Source of the DNA: a bacterium
GTDB taxonomy: Bacteria; Elusimicrobiota; Elusimicrobia; Elusimicrobiales; UBA9959
Length of the DNA: 55,263 nucleotides
Direction: 5' to 3'
NCBI GenBank assembly: GCA_021786295.1
Contig: JAJYNO010000028.1
Location: 1 to 55,263 of the forward strand
Shown: positions 24,260-33,264 of the stretch, piece by piece
How positions within the stretch are numbered: position 1 is the stretch's first letter
Layout of the letters: every line of letters begins with the position of its first letter
The notes under the pieces: generated by a model
The model's database searches: none
What the model saw: only the letters and a program-made list of their open reading frames with translations
Told to the model about the DNA's origin: nothing
Made by a program: the position numbers and the translations under genes

Positions 24260-24915
24260 TGACCCCCCGCGGCGCGGCGGCCGGCGGGAGCCGGCTGCCG
24301 CGGGCCGTGCAGGACTGCCTGCCCGCCGCGGGGCCCGGCTTCAGGGCCGCTCTGAAAAAAGACCCCGGCGCGTTCCCGGCGCTGATCTCCCGGCTGCTTT
24401 CCGAAGCCGCGGAGGTCCTCGGCTGCGGCCAGGAAGAGGCGCTTTTCCTCACCGGCTTCGGCAGGGGCGATCCGACCCCCGGGCGGCTGGAGGCCGCGCT
24501 GGCCGAACTCTCTGCGGTCCTGTTCCTGCGTTCGGAGGGCTTCTCGCGGATAAGACCGCTGGAGCGGGCGGCGTGGCCTACGGCCGACGTGCTGGCGGAG
24601 CGCGGCGCCCTGACCTGGGCCTTCGAGGTGCGCTGGGTGCGGGACGCGGGTGCCGCCGGCGCGCCGAAGCGGCTGGCCGCGAAATGCCGCCGGAAATCCG
24701 CCCAGGTCGGGACGTCCCTGAAGAGGTCTTCGGCGCTGCGCGGGGGGGTCGTTCTCGTATTCGGGCTGCCCGCCCCCGGCCCTTTCAGCCGTTCACCGGA
24801 ACTGGACGCGGCCGCAGGGGCCGCGCGCTCCCTGGCCGGCCTTTCCGGGCAGGTCTGCCTGGTCTCCGGAAGTAGCGCCGGTTTCTCGCCTCCCTGGCCT
24901 GCCGGGGGGGCGTAG
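24259..24915 (+). CDS. Hypothetical protein, possible PD-(D/E)XK-like fold
   Basis: A 218-residue protein with no family I can name. The start overlaps the aminotransferase stop (TGATG), so it is translated by coupling. The middle reads PTADVLAERGALTWAFEVRW, then a Lys/Arg-rich helix (AAKCRRKSAQVGTSLKRSS) and a buried strand GGVVLVFGLP. The D...(F)EVR spacing and the strand-helix-strand order are reminiscent of a degenerate PD-(D/E)XK nuclease fold, with Arg in place of the usual Lys. This is a weak structural guess. The C-terminus is hydrophobic and Gly/Ala-rich. Confidence 0.6.
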   Translation: MTPRGAAAGGSRLPRAVQDCLPAAGPGFRAALKKDPGAFPALISRLLSEAAEVLGCGQEEALFLTGFGRGDPTPGRLEAALAELSAVLFLRSEGFSRIRPLERAAWPTADVLAERGALTWAFEVRWVRDAGAAGAPKRLAAKCRRKSAQVGTSLKRSSALRGGVVLVFGLPAPGPFSRSPELDAAAGAARSLAGLSGQVCLVSGSSAGFSPPWPAGGA

Positions 24916-24973
24916 GTCTAAAAACCGTCCCCTTCTGGGCCTTAGGTCCCTGTCCCGCGCCCGTGAGCAATGT

Positions 24974-24979
24974 TACACT
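24974..24979 (+). promoter_or_regulatory. -10 box TACACT for receiver gene at 25036
   Basis: TACACT with TGTCCC 17 bases upstream, the same -10 hexamer as in the dyad promoter at 14351. The full dyad is not present here. Confidence 0.35.
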
Positions 24980-25035
24980 ATAGGCGGGTGAAGGGGCTTT
25001 CTTAGCGGGGGGGCTGTTCGCGGGAGAACCGTGCC

Positions 25036-25386
25036 ATGCCTGCTAAAATACTGGTCGCCGACGACGATAAGGCCATGCTGGGGCTTTATTCTCGCATCTT
25101 TTCCAAAACCGAGCACTCCGTTTCAATGGCGGAATCCTTCAAAGAGGCGCTGGAAATGCTGCGCTCTGCCGATTTCGACCTGCTGATAACCGATTTCATG
25201 TTCCCGGACGGGCTGGGCACCGACCTGATAAGGGCTTTCGCGGCCGAAGGCAAGCAGGATAAAAGCCTGCTGGTCAGCGGGAGCTGCTCCGAGGAGGAAC
25301 TGAAGGCCTCCGGAGTGAAGCTCTACCTGGAGAAGCCTTTCAAGATCGAGAATTTCCTCGCTCTGGTCAGCGAAGCCCTGGGCTGA
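25036..25386 (+). CDS. Single-domain response regulator (receiver only)
   Basis: A 116-residue CheY-like receiver. All key residues are present: D9-D10-D11, phospho-acceptor D53 (LLITDFMFPDG), S81 and K100 (LEKPF). There is no output domain, so it must act by binding a partner or as a phosphorelay intermediate. It is a paralogue of the receiver at 13925 (shared GLYSRIF-like, EAL, LLI-D-FPDG) but with the switch lysine kept. It is monocistronic with no kinase nearby. Confidence 0.88.
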   Translation: MPAKILVADDDKAMLGLYSRIFSKTEHSVSMAESFKEALEMLRSADFDLLITDFMFPDGLGTDLIRAFAAEGKQDKSLLVSGSCSEEELKASGVKLYLEKPFKIENFLALVSEALG

Positions 25387-25434
25387 GCCGGCCGGCCGCT
25401 CCCGGCCTCGGCGGCCGCTTTCTGGCGGCCGCTC

Positions 25435-26247
25435 TTATTTTATGTCCCCGCCCGGCGCCAGTTTTATGCCTTTGGCCAGGGCCAGCCGCGCGGTCTCCTT
25501 CTCAAGGTCCGGAAGGCCCTCGTAGGGCAGGGCCGAGAGCTGTCCGCCGGCCAGCATGGCCTTCAGGTAGGCGTTACGGAACGCGCCTTTGGCGAAAAAG
25601 GCCAGTTCGGAGGCCAGCAGCCTGAAGTTGAGCTGGCTGGAATAGGTCTTCTTCTCGCCGAGCCCGGAGAAATCCAGGTCCCCGGACTGCAGGCGCAGCC
25701 TGGAGCGGCCGTCGGCCGTGAGGAGGTCCAGCGTGAAATGGGTCTCCGTGGAGCGCACCTCTTTTTTCACTTCCTTGCTCCCGCCCAGGCCTATGGGCAG
25801 GCCGGTGACGGCCATTATCCCCATCCTCAGGGCCTTCTCCTTGACCGACGGCCCTTCCTTCACCGTGGCGACCGTGACGGACTCCGTCCTCACCGGCGCC
25901 GCCGCCAGCACGGCCAGGGCTTCCGGAACCGCGGCCGCGGAAAAGCCCTCGGGGCCCGAAAAACGGGCTTTCCCGCCGTCGAAGACGACCTTCCTGACCG
26001 GCAGGGGTTTGGGGAGCGGGGGGAGTCTTTCCCCTGGCATCTTCAGGACCTTGAGCCCGGCGGCGGCGCAGGCCGCCTCCAGGCGCCCCGCCTGATCCTC
26101 CTCCAGGCCGGCGCCAAGCACGCCCCAGCCCTTGCGGGCCGTCATGGCGGCCGTGGCCGGGTCCAGGCCCAGCCCGGCCGCCAGCGCTTCCGCCAGCGCG
26201 CGGTGGGGCGGCAGGTCCTCTCCGGCCGTAACCAGCAGGTATTTCAT
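25435..26247 (-). CDS. Hypothetical protein, unknown function
   Basis: A 270-residue soluble protein that I do not recognise. The N-terminal 80 residues (LLVTAGEDLPPHRALAEAL, KGWGVLGAGLEEDQAGRLEAA, LKVLKMPGERLPPLP) look like a small domain that handles peptides or ligands. A middle segment carries KVVFDGGKARFSG, and the C-terminal half is a beta-rich domain (THFTLDLLTADGRSRLRLQ). No signal peptide or membrane helix. The start at 26247 is six bases after TACAAT on the minus strand; an earlier GTG/ATG at 26286 would lie upstream of that box. Convergent with the receiver gene. Confidence 0.65.
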   Translation of the reverse strand: MKYLLVTAGEDLPPHRALAEALAAGLGLDPATAAMTARKGWGVLGAGLEEDQAGRLEAACAAAGLKVLKMPGERLPPLPKPLPVRKVVFDGGKARFSGPEGFSAAAVPEALAVLAAAPVRTESVTVATVKEGPSVKEKALRMGIMAVTGLPIGLGGSKEVKKEVRSTETHFTLDLLTADGRSRLRLQSGDLDFSGLGEKKTYSSQLNFRLLASELAFFAKGAFRNAYLKAMLAGGQLSALPYEGLPDLEKETARLALAKGIKLAPGGDIK

Positions 26248-26253
26248 CCGGCT

Positions 26254-26259
26254 ATTGTA
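26254..26259 (-). promoter_or_regulatory. -10 box TACAAT six bases before ATG at 26247 (leaderless start)
   Basis: On the minus strand TACAAT, six bases (AGCCGG), then ATG; no ribosome site. Confidence 0.5.
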
Positions 26260-26297
26260 ACAAATAGGGCCGCCCTGGTTGCCCACGGGGCGGCAAA

Positions 26298-26303
26298 ATG
26301 TAT
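26298..26303 (+). promoter_or_regulatory. -10 box in AT-rich patch upstream of nfeD
   Basis: The patch ATGTATAATTATAG at about 26298-26311 holds a TATAAT-like hexamer some 65 bases before the nfeD ATG and divergent from the TACAAT at 26254. Exact hexamer placement is approximate. Confidence 0.35.
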
Positions 26304-26370
26304 AATTATAGCGGAGCCGCGCGGTGAGCCCCCGGCGGCCTTCCTGTTGAGTTTCGGAGACCGGATATTT

Positions 26371-27726
26371 ATGAAAAGAACAGCCATCCTATTCGCGGCC
26401 GTTATCCTGCAGGCGGGGTGCCTCTTCGCAAAGCCGGCGGCCGGCGCCGGGCCCGGGAAGGCGCAGGCGAGGACGTACGAGGTGCGCAGCGTGCTGGTGG
26501 CCCCGTACTCAGGGGTCATAACCCCGGCCGCGGCGGAGTTCATCTCCGACGCGGTGGACAAGGTCAACGCCCCCGGCGGCGCCGACCTGCTGGTGGTGGA
26601 GCTGGACACCCCCGGCGGCCTGGACTCCTCCATGCGCGAGATCATAAAGAAAATGCTGGCCTCCTCCAAACCGGTCGCGGTCTACGTGTCGCCCCCCGGC
26701 GCCCGCGCCGCCTCGGCCGGGGTCTTCATCTCGATGGCCTCCCCGCTGGTGGCGATGGCCCCCGGCACCAACATTGGCGCGGCCCATCCGGTGGAACTGG
26801 GCGGACTGACGGGCTCCCTCGGCAAGGACAAGGGGGAAAAGGAAAAGAGCCCGATGGAGGAGAAGATACTCAACGACGCCGCGGCCTACATGAAGTCCAT
26901 AACGCAGAAGACAGGCCGCAACACGGACTGGGCGGTGACGGCCGTCAGGAAGAGCGTCTCCATCCCGGCCTCCGAAGCCGTAAAGAACGGCGTGGCCGAC
27001 TTCGTGGCGGCCGACCTGGGCGATCTCCTCAGGAAGGCGGACGGCTTCAAGGCCGGCGATTTCGGCAGGCTCAAGTTCGAGAACCCTTCGGTGGAGTACT
27101 TCCGCCAGACGCGCAGGCAGAAGTTCCTGGCCACCATAACCGATCCGAACATAGCGATGATCCTGATGAGCCTGGGAGCGGCCGGCCTGTTCATAGAGCT
27201 GTACAACCCGGGGCTTATCCTGCCGGGCGTGGTGGGGGCCGTGTCCATGGTGCTGGCCTTCTATTCGTTCCAGACGCTGTCGGCCAACTTCGCCGGCGTG
27301 GCGCTGATCCTGCTGGGCTTCGTGTTCTTCATCGCCGAGATAAAGGTGACCAGCTACGGCCTGCTGACGCTGGGCGGCGCGGTCTCGATATTGCTGGGCG
27401 GGCTGATGCTCTTCAACAAGCCGTCCATGGGAGGGCTTTCCGTGTCCATGACCATGCTGCTTTCCACGATAATAGGGCTTGTGGCCGTAGTGGCCGGCGT
27501 GGCCTACGTGGCCGTGCGCGCCCAGCTGCGCCGCGTCGTGACCGGTATAGAGAGCCTGACGGGCAAGAAGGGCCTGGCCAAGACCGCGCTGGCGCCTAAG
27601 GGTAAGGTGCTGGTGGAGGGCGAACTGTGGAGCGCCGAGAGCGTTTCCGGGGACATTCCTGAGGGCGCCGAGGTGACCGTGACCGCCGTGGAAGGCTTCC
27701 TGATACGCGTTTCGGCCGCGAAATAG
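26371..27726 (+). CDS. NfeD1-type membrane serine protease (ClpP class)
   Basis: A 451-residue NfeD family protein. A signal peptide (ILFAAVILQAGCLFA) precedes a ClpP/SppA-like Ser-Lys protease domain (ELDTPGGLDSSMREIIKKML; catalytic Ser in ARAASAGVFI; MAPGTNIGAAHPV). Then come four membrane helices (MILMSLGAAGLFIELYNPG onward) and a C-terminal OB-fold (SLTGKKGLAKTAL, KVLVEGELW). The archaeal relative cleaves the membrane protein stomatin; in bacteria the partner is often a stomatin gene, which is not adjacent here. The start is the first ATG with a typical signal peptide. A hairpin follows the stop. Confidence 0.88.
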   Translation: MKRTAILFAAVILQAGCLFAKPAAGAGPGKAQARTYEVRSVLVAPYSGVITPAAAEFISDAVDKVNAPGGADLLVVELDTPGGLDSSMREIIKKMLASSKPVAVYVSPPGARAASAGVFISMASPLVAMAPGTNIGAAHPVELGGLTGSLGKDKGEKEKSPMEEKILNDAAAYMKSITQKTGRNTDWAVTAVRKSVSIPASEAVKNGVADFVAADLGDLLRKADGFKAGDFGRLKFENPSVEYFRQTRRQKFLATITDPNIAMILMSLGAAGLFIELYNPGLILPGVVGAVSMVLAFYSFQTLSANFAGVALILLGFVFFIAEIKVTSYGLLTLGGAVSILLGGLMLFNKPSMGGLSVSMTMLLSTIIGLVAVVAGVAYVAVRAQLRRVVTGIESLTGKKGLAKTALAPKGKVLVEGELWSAESVSGDIPEGAEVTVTAVEGFLIRVSAAK

Positions 27727-27731
27727 GTCCC

Positions 27732-27751
27732 GGCCGCGGCTCGCCGCGGCC
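27732..27751 (+). terminator. GC hairpin after nfeD
   Basis: Perfect 9-bp stem GGCCGCGGC / GCCGCGGCC with a two-base loop directly after the nfeD stop. It is followed by only two T, so termination strength is doubtful. Confidence 0.45.
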
Positions 27752-27762
27752 TTGGGGGCGGT

Positions 27763-27791
27763 TTGAAATCGGCTCGGCTTTGTGGCATAAT
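27763..27791 (+). promoter_or_regulatory. clpC promoter TTGAAA-N17-CATAAT
   Basis: TTGAAA at 27763-27768 and CATAAT at 27786-27791 with a 17-base spacer, close to the sigma-70 consensus. Transcription would start near 27798, inside the palindrome at 27787-27831. Confidence 0.6.
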
Positions 27792-27831
27792 ATAACTTCG
27801 GCCATAATATACTTCGCCGAAGTTATATTAT
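27787..27831 (+). promoter_or_regulatory. Perfect 16-bp inverted repeat overlapping clpC promoter (candidate operator)
   Basis: Arms at 27787-27802 and 27816-27831 are exact reverse complements (ATAATATAACTTCGGC and its complement), with a 13-base spacer. The spacer begins with a near-copy of the left arm (CATAATATACTTC). The left arm overlaps the -10 box. The location fits a repressor operator of the CtsR/HrcA kind, but the sequence matches neither CIRCE nor the CtsR heptad. Because it is AT-rich it is an unlikely terminator. Confidence 0.65.
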
Positions 27832-27868
27832 TTTCACGGATTTCCGCATACTTTAACGGAGGACTACG

Positions 27869-30343
27869 ATGGGAACGAGATTTACCGACAGGGCGCAGCG
27901 CGTCATCCTGATAGCCCAGGAGGAGGCCAAGCGCCTTAACCACGACTACGTCGGCACCGAGCATATCCTGCTCGGGCTGATAGCCCTGAGCGAGGGCGTC
28001 GCCAGCCAGGTCTTCCAGAACCTCGGCATAGACCTGCGCAAGGTGCGGGCCGAGATCGAGAAGATCGTCGGCACCGGCGACAACATGATGCTGCTGGGCG
28101 AGATCCCGTTCACTCCGCGCGCGAAGAAGGTGCTGGAGTACGCCGTGGAGGAGGCCCAGCATATGAGCCATTCCTACATCGGCACCGAGCACATCCTGCT
28201 GGGCCTGATCCGCGAGGAGGAGGGCGTGGCCGCCCGGGTGCTCGAGAACCTGGGTCTGAAGCTCGAGACCGTGCGCGAGGAGGTGCTCAGCATCCTCGGC
28301 GAGATGGAGCAGAAGGAGAACGGCAAGGAGCAGCAGGCCCCGCAGGCCAAGACCCATCAGCACGCCGGAGCCAAGGGCAAGACCAAGACCCCGATCCTCG
28401 ACGAGTTCGCCCGCGACATGACGCAGATGGCCAGGGAAGGCAAGCTGGACCCCGTCATCGGCCGCGCCAACGAGATCGACCGCCTGATCCAGGTGCTCGG
28501 CCGCCGCACGAAGAACAACCCGGTGCTGGTCGGCGAGCCCGGAGTCGGCAAGACGGCCATCGTCGAGGGTCTCGCGCAGAAGCTCTCCTCGGGAGACATT
28601 TCCGACACGCTGGCCGGCAAGCGTCTGCTGTCGCTCGACCTGGCCTCCATAGTGGCCGGCACCAAGTACCGCGGCGAGTTCGAGCAGCGCCTTAAGGGCA
28701 TCATCGAGGAGATCCGCAAGGCCAAGAACTCCATCATCATGTTCATCGACGAGCTGCACACGGTCATAGGCGCCGGCGCGGCCGAGGGCGCGATAGACGC
28801 CTCCAACATGCTCAAGCCCGCGCTCGCGCGCGGCGAGCTGCAGTGCATAGGCGCCACCACGTTCGACGAGTTCCGCAAGCACATCGAGCACGACCCCGCG
28901 CTCGAACGCCGCTTCCAGCCTGTGGTGGTGGAACCGCCGTCCGTGGAGGAGACGATAGAGATCCTCAAAGGGCTCCAGGACAAGTACGAGAGCCACCACA
29001 AGTGCAAGTACACCGACCCGGCCGTCTTCGCCGCGGCCCAGCTCTCCGACCGCTACATCACCGACCGCGCGCTGCCGGACAAGGCGATAGACCTGCTCGA
29101 CGAGGCGGGCTCCCGGGCGCGGCTTAAGCTGTCCGTCGCGCCGCCGGAGTTCAAGGAGAAGGAGGCCGAGATCGAGGAGACAGCCAAGCAGAAGAACGCC
29201 GCGATCTACGGCCAGGAGTACGAGAAGGCGGCCAAGCTGCGCGACCAGGAGAAGGAACTGAAGAAGGCCCTCGAGGAGGCCAAGAAGAAGTGGCGCGAGG
29301 GCCGCGACAAGGTCTTCCCGGAGGTCACGGAGGAGGACATAGCCCAGATCGCCTCCAAATGGACCGGCATCCCGGTCACGCGCATGACCGAGACCGAGGC
29401 CGACAAGCTCAAGCACATGGAGGGCGAGATCCACAGGCGCCTGATAGGCCAGGAAGAGGCCGTGACGATCGTTTCGCAGGCCATCAAGCGCAGCCGCACC
29501 GGCATGAAGGACCCGAAGCGCCCGATAGGCAATTTCATCTTCCTGGGTCCGACTGGCGTAGGCAAGACCGAGCTCGCGCGCGTGCTGGCGGAGTTCCTGT
29601 TCGGGAACGAGGACGCGATGGTCCGCATCGACATGTCCGAATACATGGAGAAGTTCTCCGTCAGCCGCCTGATCGGCGCGCCCCCCGGCTACGTCGGCTA
29701 CGAGGAGGGCGGCAAGCTCACCGAACTCGTGCGCCGCAAGCCGTACTCGGTCGTGGTGCTCGACGAGATAGAGAAGGCCCACCCCGACGTGTTCAATATC
29801 CTGCTGCAGATCATGGACGAGGGCACGCTGACCGACAGCCTCGGCCACAAGGTCAGCTTCAAGAACACGATCCTGATCATGACCTCCAACGTCGGAGCCC
29901 GCATGATCAGCAAGGGCAAGACGCTGGGCTTCATGCCCACCGAGGACAAGGAAAAGGACTACCGCGCGATGAAGGACACCGTGATGGACGAGGTGAAGCG
30001 CGTCTTCAACCCGGAGTTCATCAACCGCATCGACGAGGTCATCGTGTTCCGCCCGCTCACGCAGGAGGACACCGGCAAGATCCTCGAGCTCAACCTCAGG
30101 AAGGTGGAGGCCAAGCTTTCCGATAAGGGCGTGAAGTTCGAGATCTCCGGGCCGGCCAAGGAGTTCCTGGTCAAGATGGGCTTCGACCCCAACTACGGAG
30201 CCAGGCCGCTGATCCGCACGGTGCAGAGGTACCTCGAGGACCCGATGGCCGAGTTCCTGCTGAACAACAAGATGAAAAAGGGCGACGTCGTGCTGGTGGA
30301 CTACAAGGGCGAGGGGGAGGCGCTGGACCTTAAGGTCCGCTGA
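27869..30343 (+). CDS. clpC: ClpC-type Clp protease ATPase
   Basis: An 824-residue AAA+ unfoldase that feeds substrates to ClpP. Order: two N-terminal Clp repeats (about residues 1-140, with [13 protein letters not shown] and [13 protein letters not shown]), first AAA module with Walker A GEPGVGKT and Walker [11 protein letters not shown], the middle region with a UVR-type motif ([21 protein letters not shown]), and second AAA module with [16 protein letters not shown], a sensor region and the C-terminal D2 domain. The UVR/middle domain marks ClpC rather than ClpA. Length is normal (about 810-850). The ribosome site is AACGGAGG. The promoter is overlaid by a long palindrome, suggesting stress control. 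No mcsA/mcsB or ctsR gene lies beside it. ClpP is not in the window. Confidence 0.96.
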   Translation: MGTRFTDRAQRVILIAQEEAKRLNHDYVGTEHILLGLIALSEGVASQVFQNLGIDLRKVRAEIEKIVGTGDNMMLLGEIPFTPRAKKVLEYAVEEAQHMSHSYIGTEHILLGLIREEEGVAARVLENLGLKLETVREEVLSILGEMEQKENGKEQQAPQAKTHQHAGAKGKTKTPILDEFARDMTQMAREGKLDPVIGRANEIDRLIQVLGRRTKNNPVLVGEPGVGKTAIVEGLAQKLSSGDISDTLAGKRLLSLDLASIVAGTKYRGEFEQRLKGIIEEIRKAKNSIIMFIDELHTVIGAGAAEGAIDASNMLKPALARGELQCIGATTFDEFRKHIEHDPALERRFQPVVVEPPSVEETIEILKGLQDKYESHHKCKYTDPAVFAAAQLSDRYITDRALPDKAIDLLDEAGSRARLKLSVAPPEFKEKEAEIEETAKQKNAAIYGQEYEKAAKLRDQEKELKKALEEAKKKWREGRDKVFPEVTEEDIAQIASKWTGIPVTRMTETEADKLKHMEGEIHRRLIGQEEAVTIVSQAIKRSRTGMKDPKRPIGNFIFLGPTGVGKTELARVLAEFLFGNEDAMVRIDMSEYMEKFSVSRLIGAPPGYVGYEEGGKLTELVRRKPYSVVVLDEIEKAHPDVFNILLQIMDEGTLTDSLGHKVSFKNTILIMTSNVGARMISKGKTLGFMPTEDKEKDYRAMKDTVMDEVKRVFNPEFINRIDEVIVFRPLTQEDTGKILELNLRKVEAKLSDKGVKFEISGPAKEFLVKMGFDPNYGARPLIRTVQRYLEDPMAEFLLNNKMKKGDVVLVDYKGEGEALDLKVR

Positions 30344-30363
30344 GCTTCCTCCGGGGACACAAC

Positions 30364-31413
30364 TTGCAACCTCGCCGCGCACGCCCCCGCAGCCAGTACC
30401 CCCAGGCGCCGGCCCGCAGGCCGCCGGGCCGGGGGCTCGGCGCGGCCAAACTGCTGCTGGCCCTGCTGATCGCCGCGGCCGGGGGCTTCGCCGTCTACAG
30501 GGCAGCCAGGCTCATGATGGCCTCGCTCAATCCGCCTCCCCCGCCGGCCGTGCAGGAACCCGCCGTGGACGGCGCGGAATGGGACGAGATGACGGCCGGC
30601 ATGCGGAAGCTCTCCCGGGCGTATTCCGGCAACGTCGGGATCTACATGAAGGACCTGCGCACCGGCCGGGTCTGGGAATACAACGCCGACGAGCGCTTCC
30701 GTTCGGCCAGCCTGGTCAAGCTGCCTATCATGGCCGCCGTCTTCGAGAAGATAGAATCGGGCGCGCTGTCGCTGGACACGCAGGTGAAGCTCACCGGGAA
30801 GGAGCGGGTGGGCGGCTCCGGCTCGCTGAAGTGGGTGCCTAACGGCACCAGCCTCAGCGTTATGGAGCTCATCTACAAGATGATAACGGAGAGCGACAAC
30901 ACCGCCACCAGGATGCTGATAGACAAGGTGGGGATGGGGTATCTCTCGTCGGCCTTCGAGGGGCTGGGGCTGAAGTACACCAACATCACCCAGCAGGGGA
31001 TGAGCCTCACGTCCAGGCCGCTGAGGGACGATAATTTCACCACGGCCCGCGAGATGGCGGGGCTGCTGGAGCGCATCTACGAAGGGGCGCTGGTCAACAA
31101 GGAGGCCAGCGGCTACATGCTGGACGTGCTGAAGCACAACAAGAGCCGCAACCGCCTGCGCCGCGGCCTGCCGATAGGCTGGGAGATAGGCCATAAGACC
31201 GGGCTGGAGCGGCGCTCGTGCCACGACGTCGGAATAGTCTTCTCCCCGCGCGGTGACTACGTGATAGCCGTGCTCACAGGCAGGGTCCCCAGCTACTCCA
31301 GCGCCAAGAGCTTCATCGCCCGCATGGCAAGGCTGACCTACAAATACTACAAGGTAGACTCCGGCCTCGCCGCCCTGCCCGAGGGGAGGAGGCCCGGGGA
31401 GAAAGTCAGCTGA
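30364..31413 (+). CDS. Membrane-anchored class A beta-lactamase-fold serine hydrolase
   Basis: A 349-residue protein with one N-terminal membrane helix (AAKLLLALLIAAAGGFAVY) and an extracytoplasmic class A beta-lactamase-like domain. Motifs: S116-L-V-K119 (nucleophile and base), S177-D-N179 and K278-T-G280. The omega-loop Glu166 motif (ExxLN) is not evident; the aligned area reads SRPLRDDNFTTAREMAGLL, so fast deacylation of beta-lactams is unlikely to work as in true penicillinases. It could be a D,D-peptidase-like or other cell-wall hydrolase. It uses a TTG start 20 bases after clpC; the next ATG lies after the membrane helix and is rejected. It is the second gene of a clpC-bla-like-U32-yaeQ run. 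Confidence 0.8.
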   Translation: MQPRRARPRSQYPQAPARRPPGRGLGAAKLLLALLIAAAGGFAVYRAARLMMASLNPPPPPAVQEPAVDGAEWDEMTAGMRKLSRAYSGNVGIYMKDLRTGRVWEYNADERFRSASLVKLPIMAAVFEKIESGALSLDTQVKLTGKERVGGSGSLKWVPNGTSLSVMELIYKMITESDNTATRMLIDKVGMGYLSSAFEGLGLKYTNITQQGMSLTSRPLRDDNFTTAREMAGLLERIYEGALVNKEASGYMLDVLKHNKSRNRLRRGLPIGWEIGHKTGLERRSCHDVGIVFSPRGDYVIAVLTGRVPSYSSAKSFIARMARLTYKYYKVDSGLAALPEGRRPGEKVS

Positions 31414-31428
31414 CCCGGGGCCCGTGCC

Positions 31429-33264
31429 ATGCAAAAGAACCTCCTCGAACTTCTTGCCCCGGCCAAGGACCTGGCCTGCGGCCTCGACGCCGTCAACTGC
31501 GGCGCGGACGCCGTCTATATCGGCGCCGAGCGCTTCGGCGCGCGCGTCAGCGCCGGCAACAGTCTGGCCGACATAGAGAAACTGGCCTCCTACGCCCACC
31601 GCTACCGAGCCAGGGTCTACGCGGCGCTGAACACGATACTCTCCGACGAGGAGCTGCCGCGCGCGCGGCTCCTGGCCCGGCAGCTATGGGAGGCCGGCGC
31701 TGACGCGCTGATAATACAGGACATGGGCCTGCTGGAATCGGAGCTGCCGCCGATCCCGCTGATAGCCAGCACGCAGTGCCACAGCTCCACGCCCGAAAAA
31801 GTTCTCTTCCTGGAAAAGGCCGGTTTCAAACGGGTGATACTCGCCCGCGAGCTGACGCTGGAGGAGATAAAGGCGATACGCGCGAAGACCTCGGTGGAAC
31901 TGGAGTTCTTCGTGCACGGAGCGCTGTGCGTATGCTACAGCGGCCAGTGCTACCTCAGCTACGCGCTCGGCGGCCGCAGCGGCAACCGCGGCGAGTGCGC
32001 CCAGCCCTGCCGCAAGCTCTACACGCTCAGGGACGCCTCGGGCGGGACGCTGGCCGTCAACAAGCACCTGCTGTCGCTGAAGGACCTGAACCTCTCGCGC
32101 AGGCTCTCGCACCTGGCCGCGGCCGGGATAACCTCGTTCAAGATCGAAGGCAGGCTGAAGGACAGGGACTACGTGCGGAACGTGGTCTCCTTCTACCGCC
32201 GCGAGCTGGACCGGGTGATAGAGAGGAAGGGCTACGCCCGCGCCTCGGCCGGCAGGAGCTTCTGCGGTTTCGAACCCGACCTGGCCAAGACCTTCAACCG
32301 CGGCTACACCGAGTATTTCATCGACGGCAATCCCGCCGACGTGGCCTCCCCCGACACGCCGAAGTTCGTCGGCGAGCCGCTGGGGCCGGCTTCGGACGTG
32401 AAGAACGGCTCTTTCCGGCTGCGCGAGGCCTCCAGGCTGAACCCCGGCGACGGCGTGACCTATTTCGACAAGAACGGCGTGCTGGCCGGCTCGCTGGTCA
32501 ACGGCGCGGCCGACGGGCGCGTTCGCGTCAATAATACGAAAGGCCTCGAGAACGGAACGCTGGTCTACCGCAACCTGGACCGGGAGTTCATGCGGGCGAT
32601 GGAGCGCGGCGGCGCCCAGCGGCGCTTCGCGCTGAAACTGGAGTTCGCCGATTACGAGGGGGGCTTCGTCCTGAAGGCCTCGGACGAACGCGGTGCCTCC
32701 GCGGAGGCGCGCTGGCGCGGGGTGAAGGCGGACGCGCAGAAGCCGGAAGCCGCGCTGGACACGGTGAGGAAGCAGCTCTCGAAGCTGGGAGAGACCTGTT
32801 ATTACCTTGAGTCGCTGGAGCTGAACCTCTCGAAGCCCTATTTCCTGCCCGTCGCCGCGCTCAACGACCTGCGCCGCGACGCGCTGGCCGCGCTGGAGAA
32901 GGCCGCCGCAGCCCTGCCCGCAGGGCGCGCGGAAGCGAAGATCGTCCCGAACGACTACCCGTATCCGGAGGAGGGACTGGACTACCGCGGCAACGTGCTC
33001 AATTCTAAAGCTGCCGCTTTCTACAGGCGCCACGGCGTCAGGGAGATAGGCATGGCGGCGGAGGGCGGGGCCGACCTGTCCGGCAAGCCGCTTATGACCA
33101 CCCGCTTCTGCCTGCGCCGCCGCCTCGGCCTGTGCAAAAAGGGCAGGGAGGTGGAACCGCTCTTCCTCGAGGACGCCGAGGGCCGCCGCTTCCGGCTGGA
33201 GTTCGACTGCTCCCATTGCCTGATGCGACTGTACCTGGAGGGGGCGGTCGAGGGGAAGGAATGA
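31429..33264 (+). CDS. U32 family peptidase / RlhA-like protein
   Basis: A 611-residue U32 protein: LELLAPAKDLACGLDAVNCG at the start, the U32 signature ELEFFVHGALCVCYSGQC with further cysteines in GNRGECAQPCRK (four-cysteine cluster site), and a C-terminal DUF3656-like region. It is closest in layout to the long U32 proteins such as RlhA, which hydroxylates C2501 of 23S rRNA in E. coli and carries an iron-sulfur cluster; the shorter relatives act in tRNA modification or ubiquinone synthesis. So an RNA-hydroxylation role is likely but not proven. The stop overlaps the yaeQ start (ATGA), giving coupling. Confidence 0.85.
   Translation: MQKNLLELLAPAKDLACGLDAVNCGADAVYIGAERFGARVSAGNSLADIEKLASYAHRYRARVYAALNTILSDEELPRARLLARQLWEAGADALIIQDMGLLESELPPIPLIASTQCHSSTPEKVLFLEKAGFKRVILARELTLEEIKAIRAKTSVELEFFVHGALCVCYSGQCYLSYALGGRSGNRGECAQPCRKLYTLRDASGGTLAVNKHLLSLKDLNLSRRLSHLAAAGITSFKIEGRLKDRDYVRNVVSFYRRELDRVIERKGYARASAGRSFCGFEPDLAKTFNRGYTEYFIDGNPADVASPDTPKFVGEPLGPASDVKNGSFRLREASRLNPGDGVTYFDKNGVLAGSLVNGAADGRVRVNNTKGLENGTLVYRNLDREFMRAMERGGAQRRFALKLEFADYEGGFVLKASDERGASAEARWRGVKADAQKPEAALDTVRKQLSKLGETCYYLESLELNLSKPYFLPVAALNDLRRDALAALEKAAAALPAGRAEAKIVPNDYPYPEEGLDYRGNVLNSKAAAFYRRHGVREIGMAAEGGADLSGKPLMTTRFCLRRRLGLCKKGREVEPLFLEDAEGRRFRLEFDCSHCLMRLYLEGAVEGKE

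Noticed and set aside
24936-24979. Third copy of the CCTGA-N8-TCAGG promoter before the receiver at 25036
   Set aside because: Only the TACACT hexamer and a vague AGGTCCCTGTC stretch match; the dyad arms and the 31-base distance do not.
27787-27831. Resemblance to a loxP site (ATAACTTCG...CGAAGTTAT)
   Set aside because: Only a 9-base arm core matches, the rest of the arms and the spacer differ, no Cre-type gene is near, and the location over the clpC promoter explains the palindrome better.
27596-30382. 928-residue frame antisense to clpC
   Set aside because: It is the mirror frame of a well-conserved gene in GC-rich DNA, with His/Val/Glu-rich shadow composition and no ribosome site or family match.
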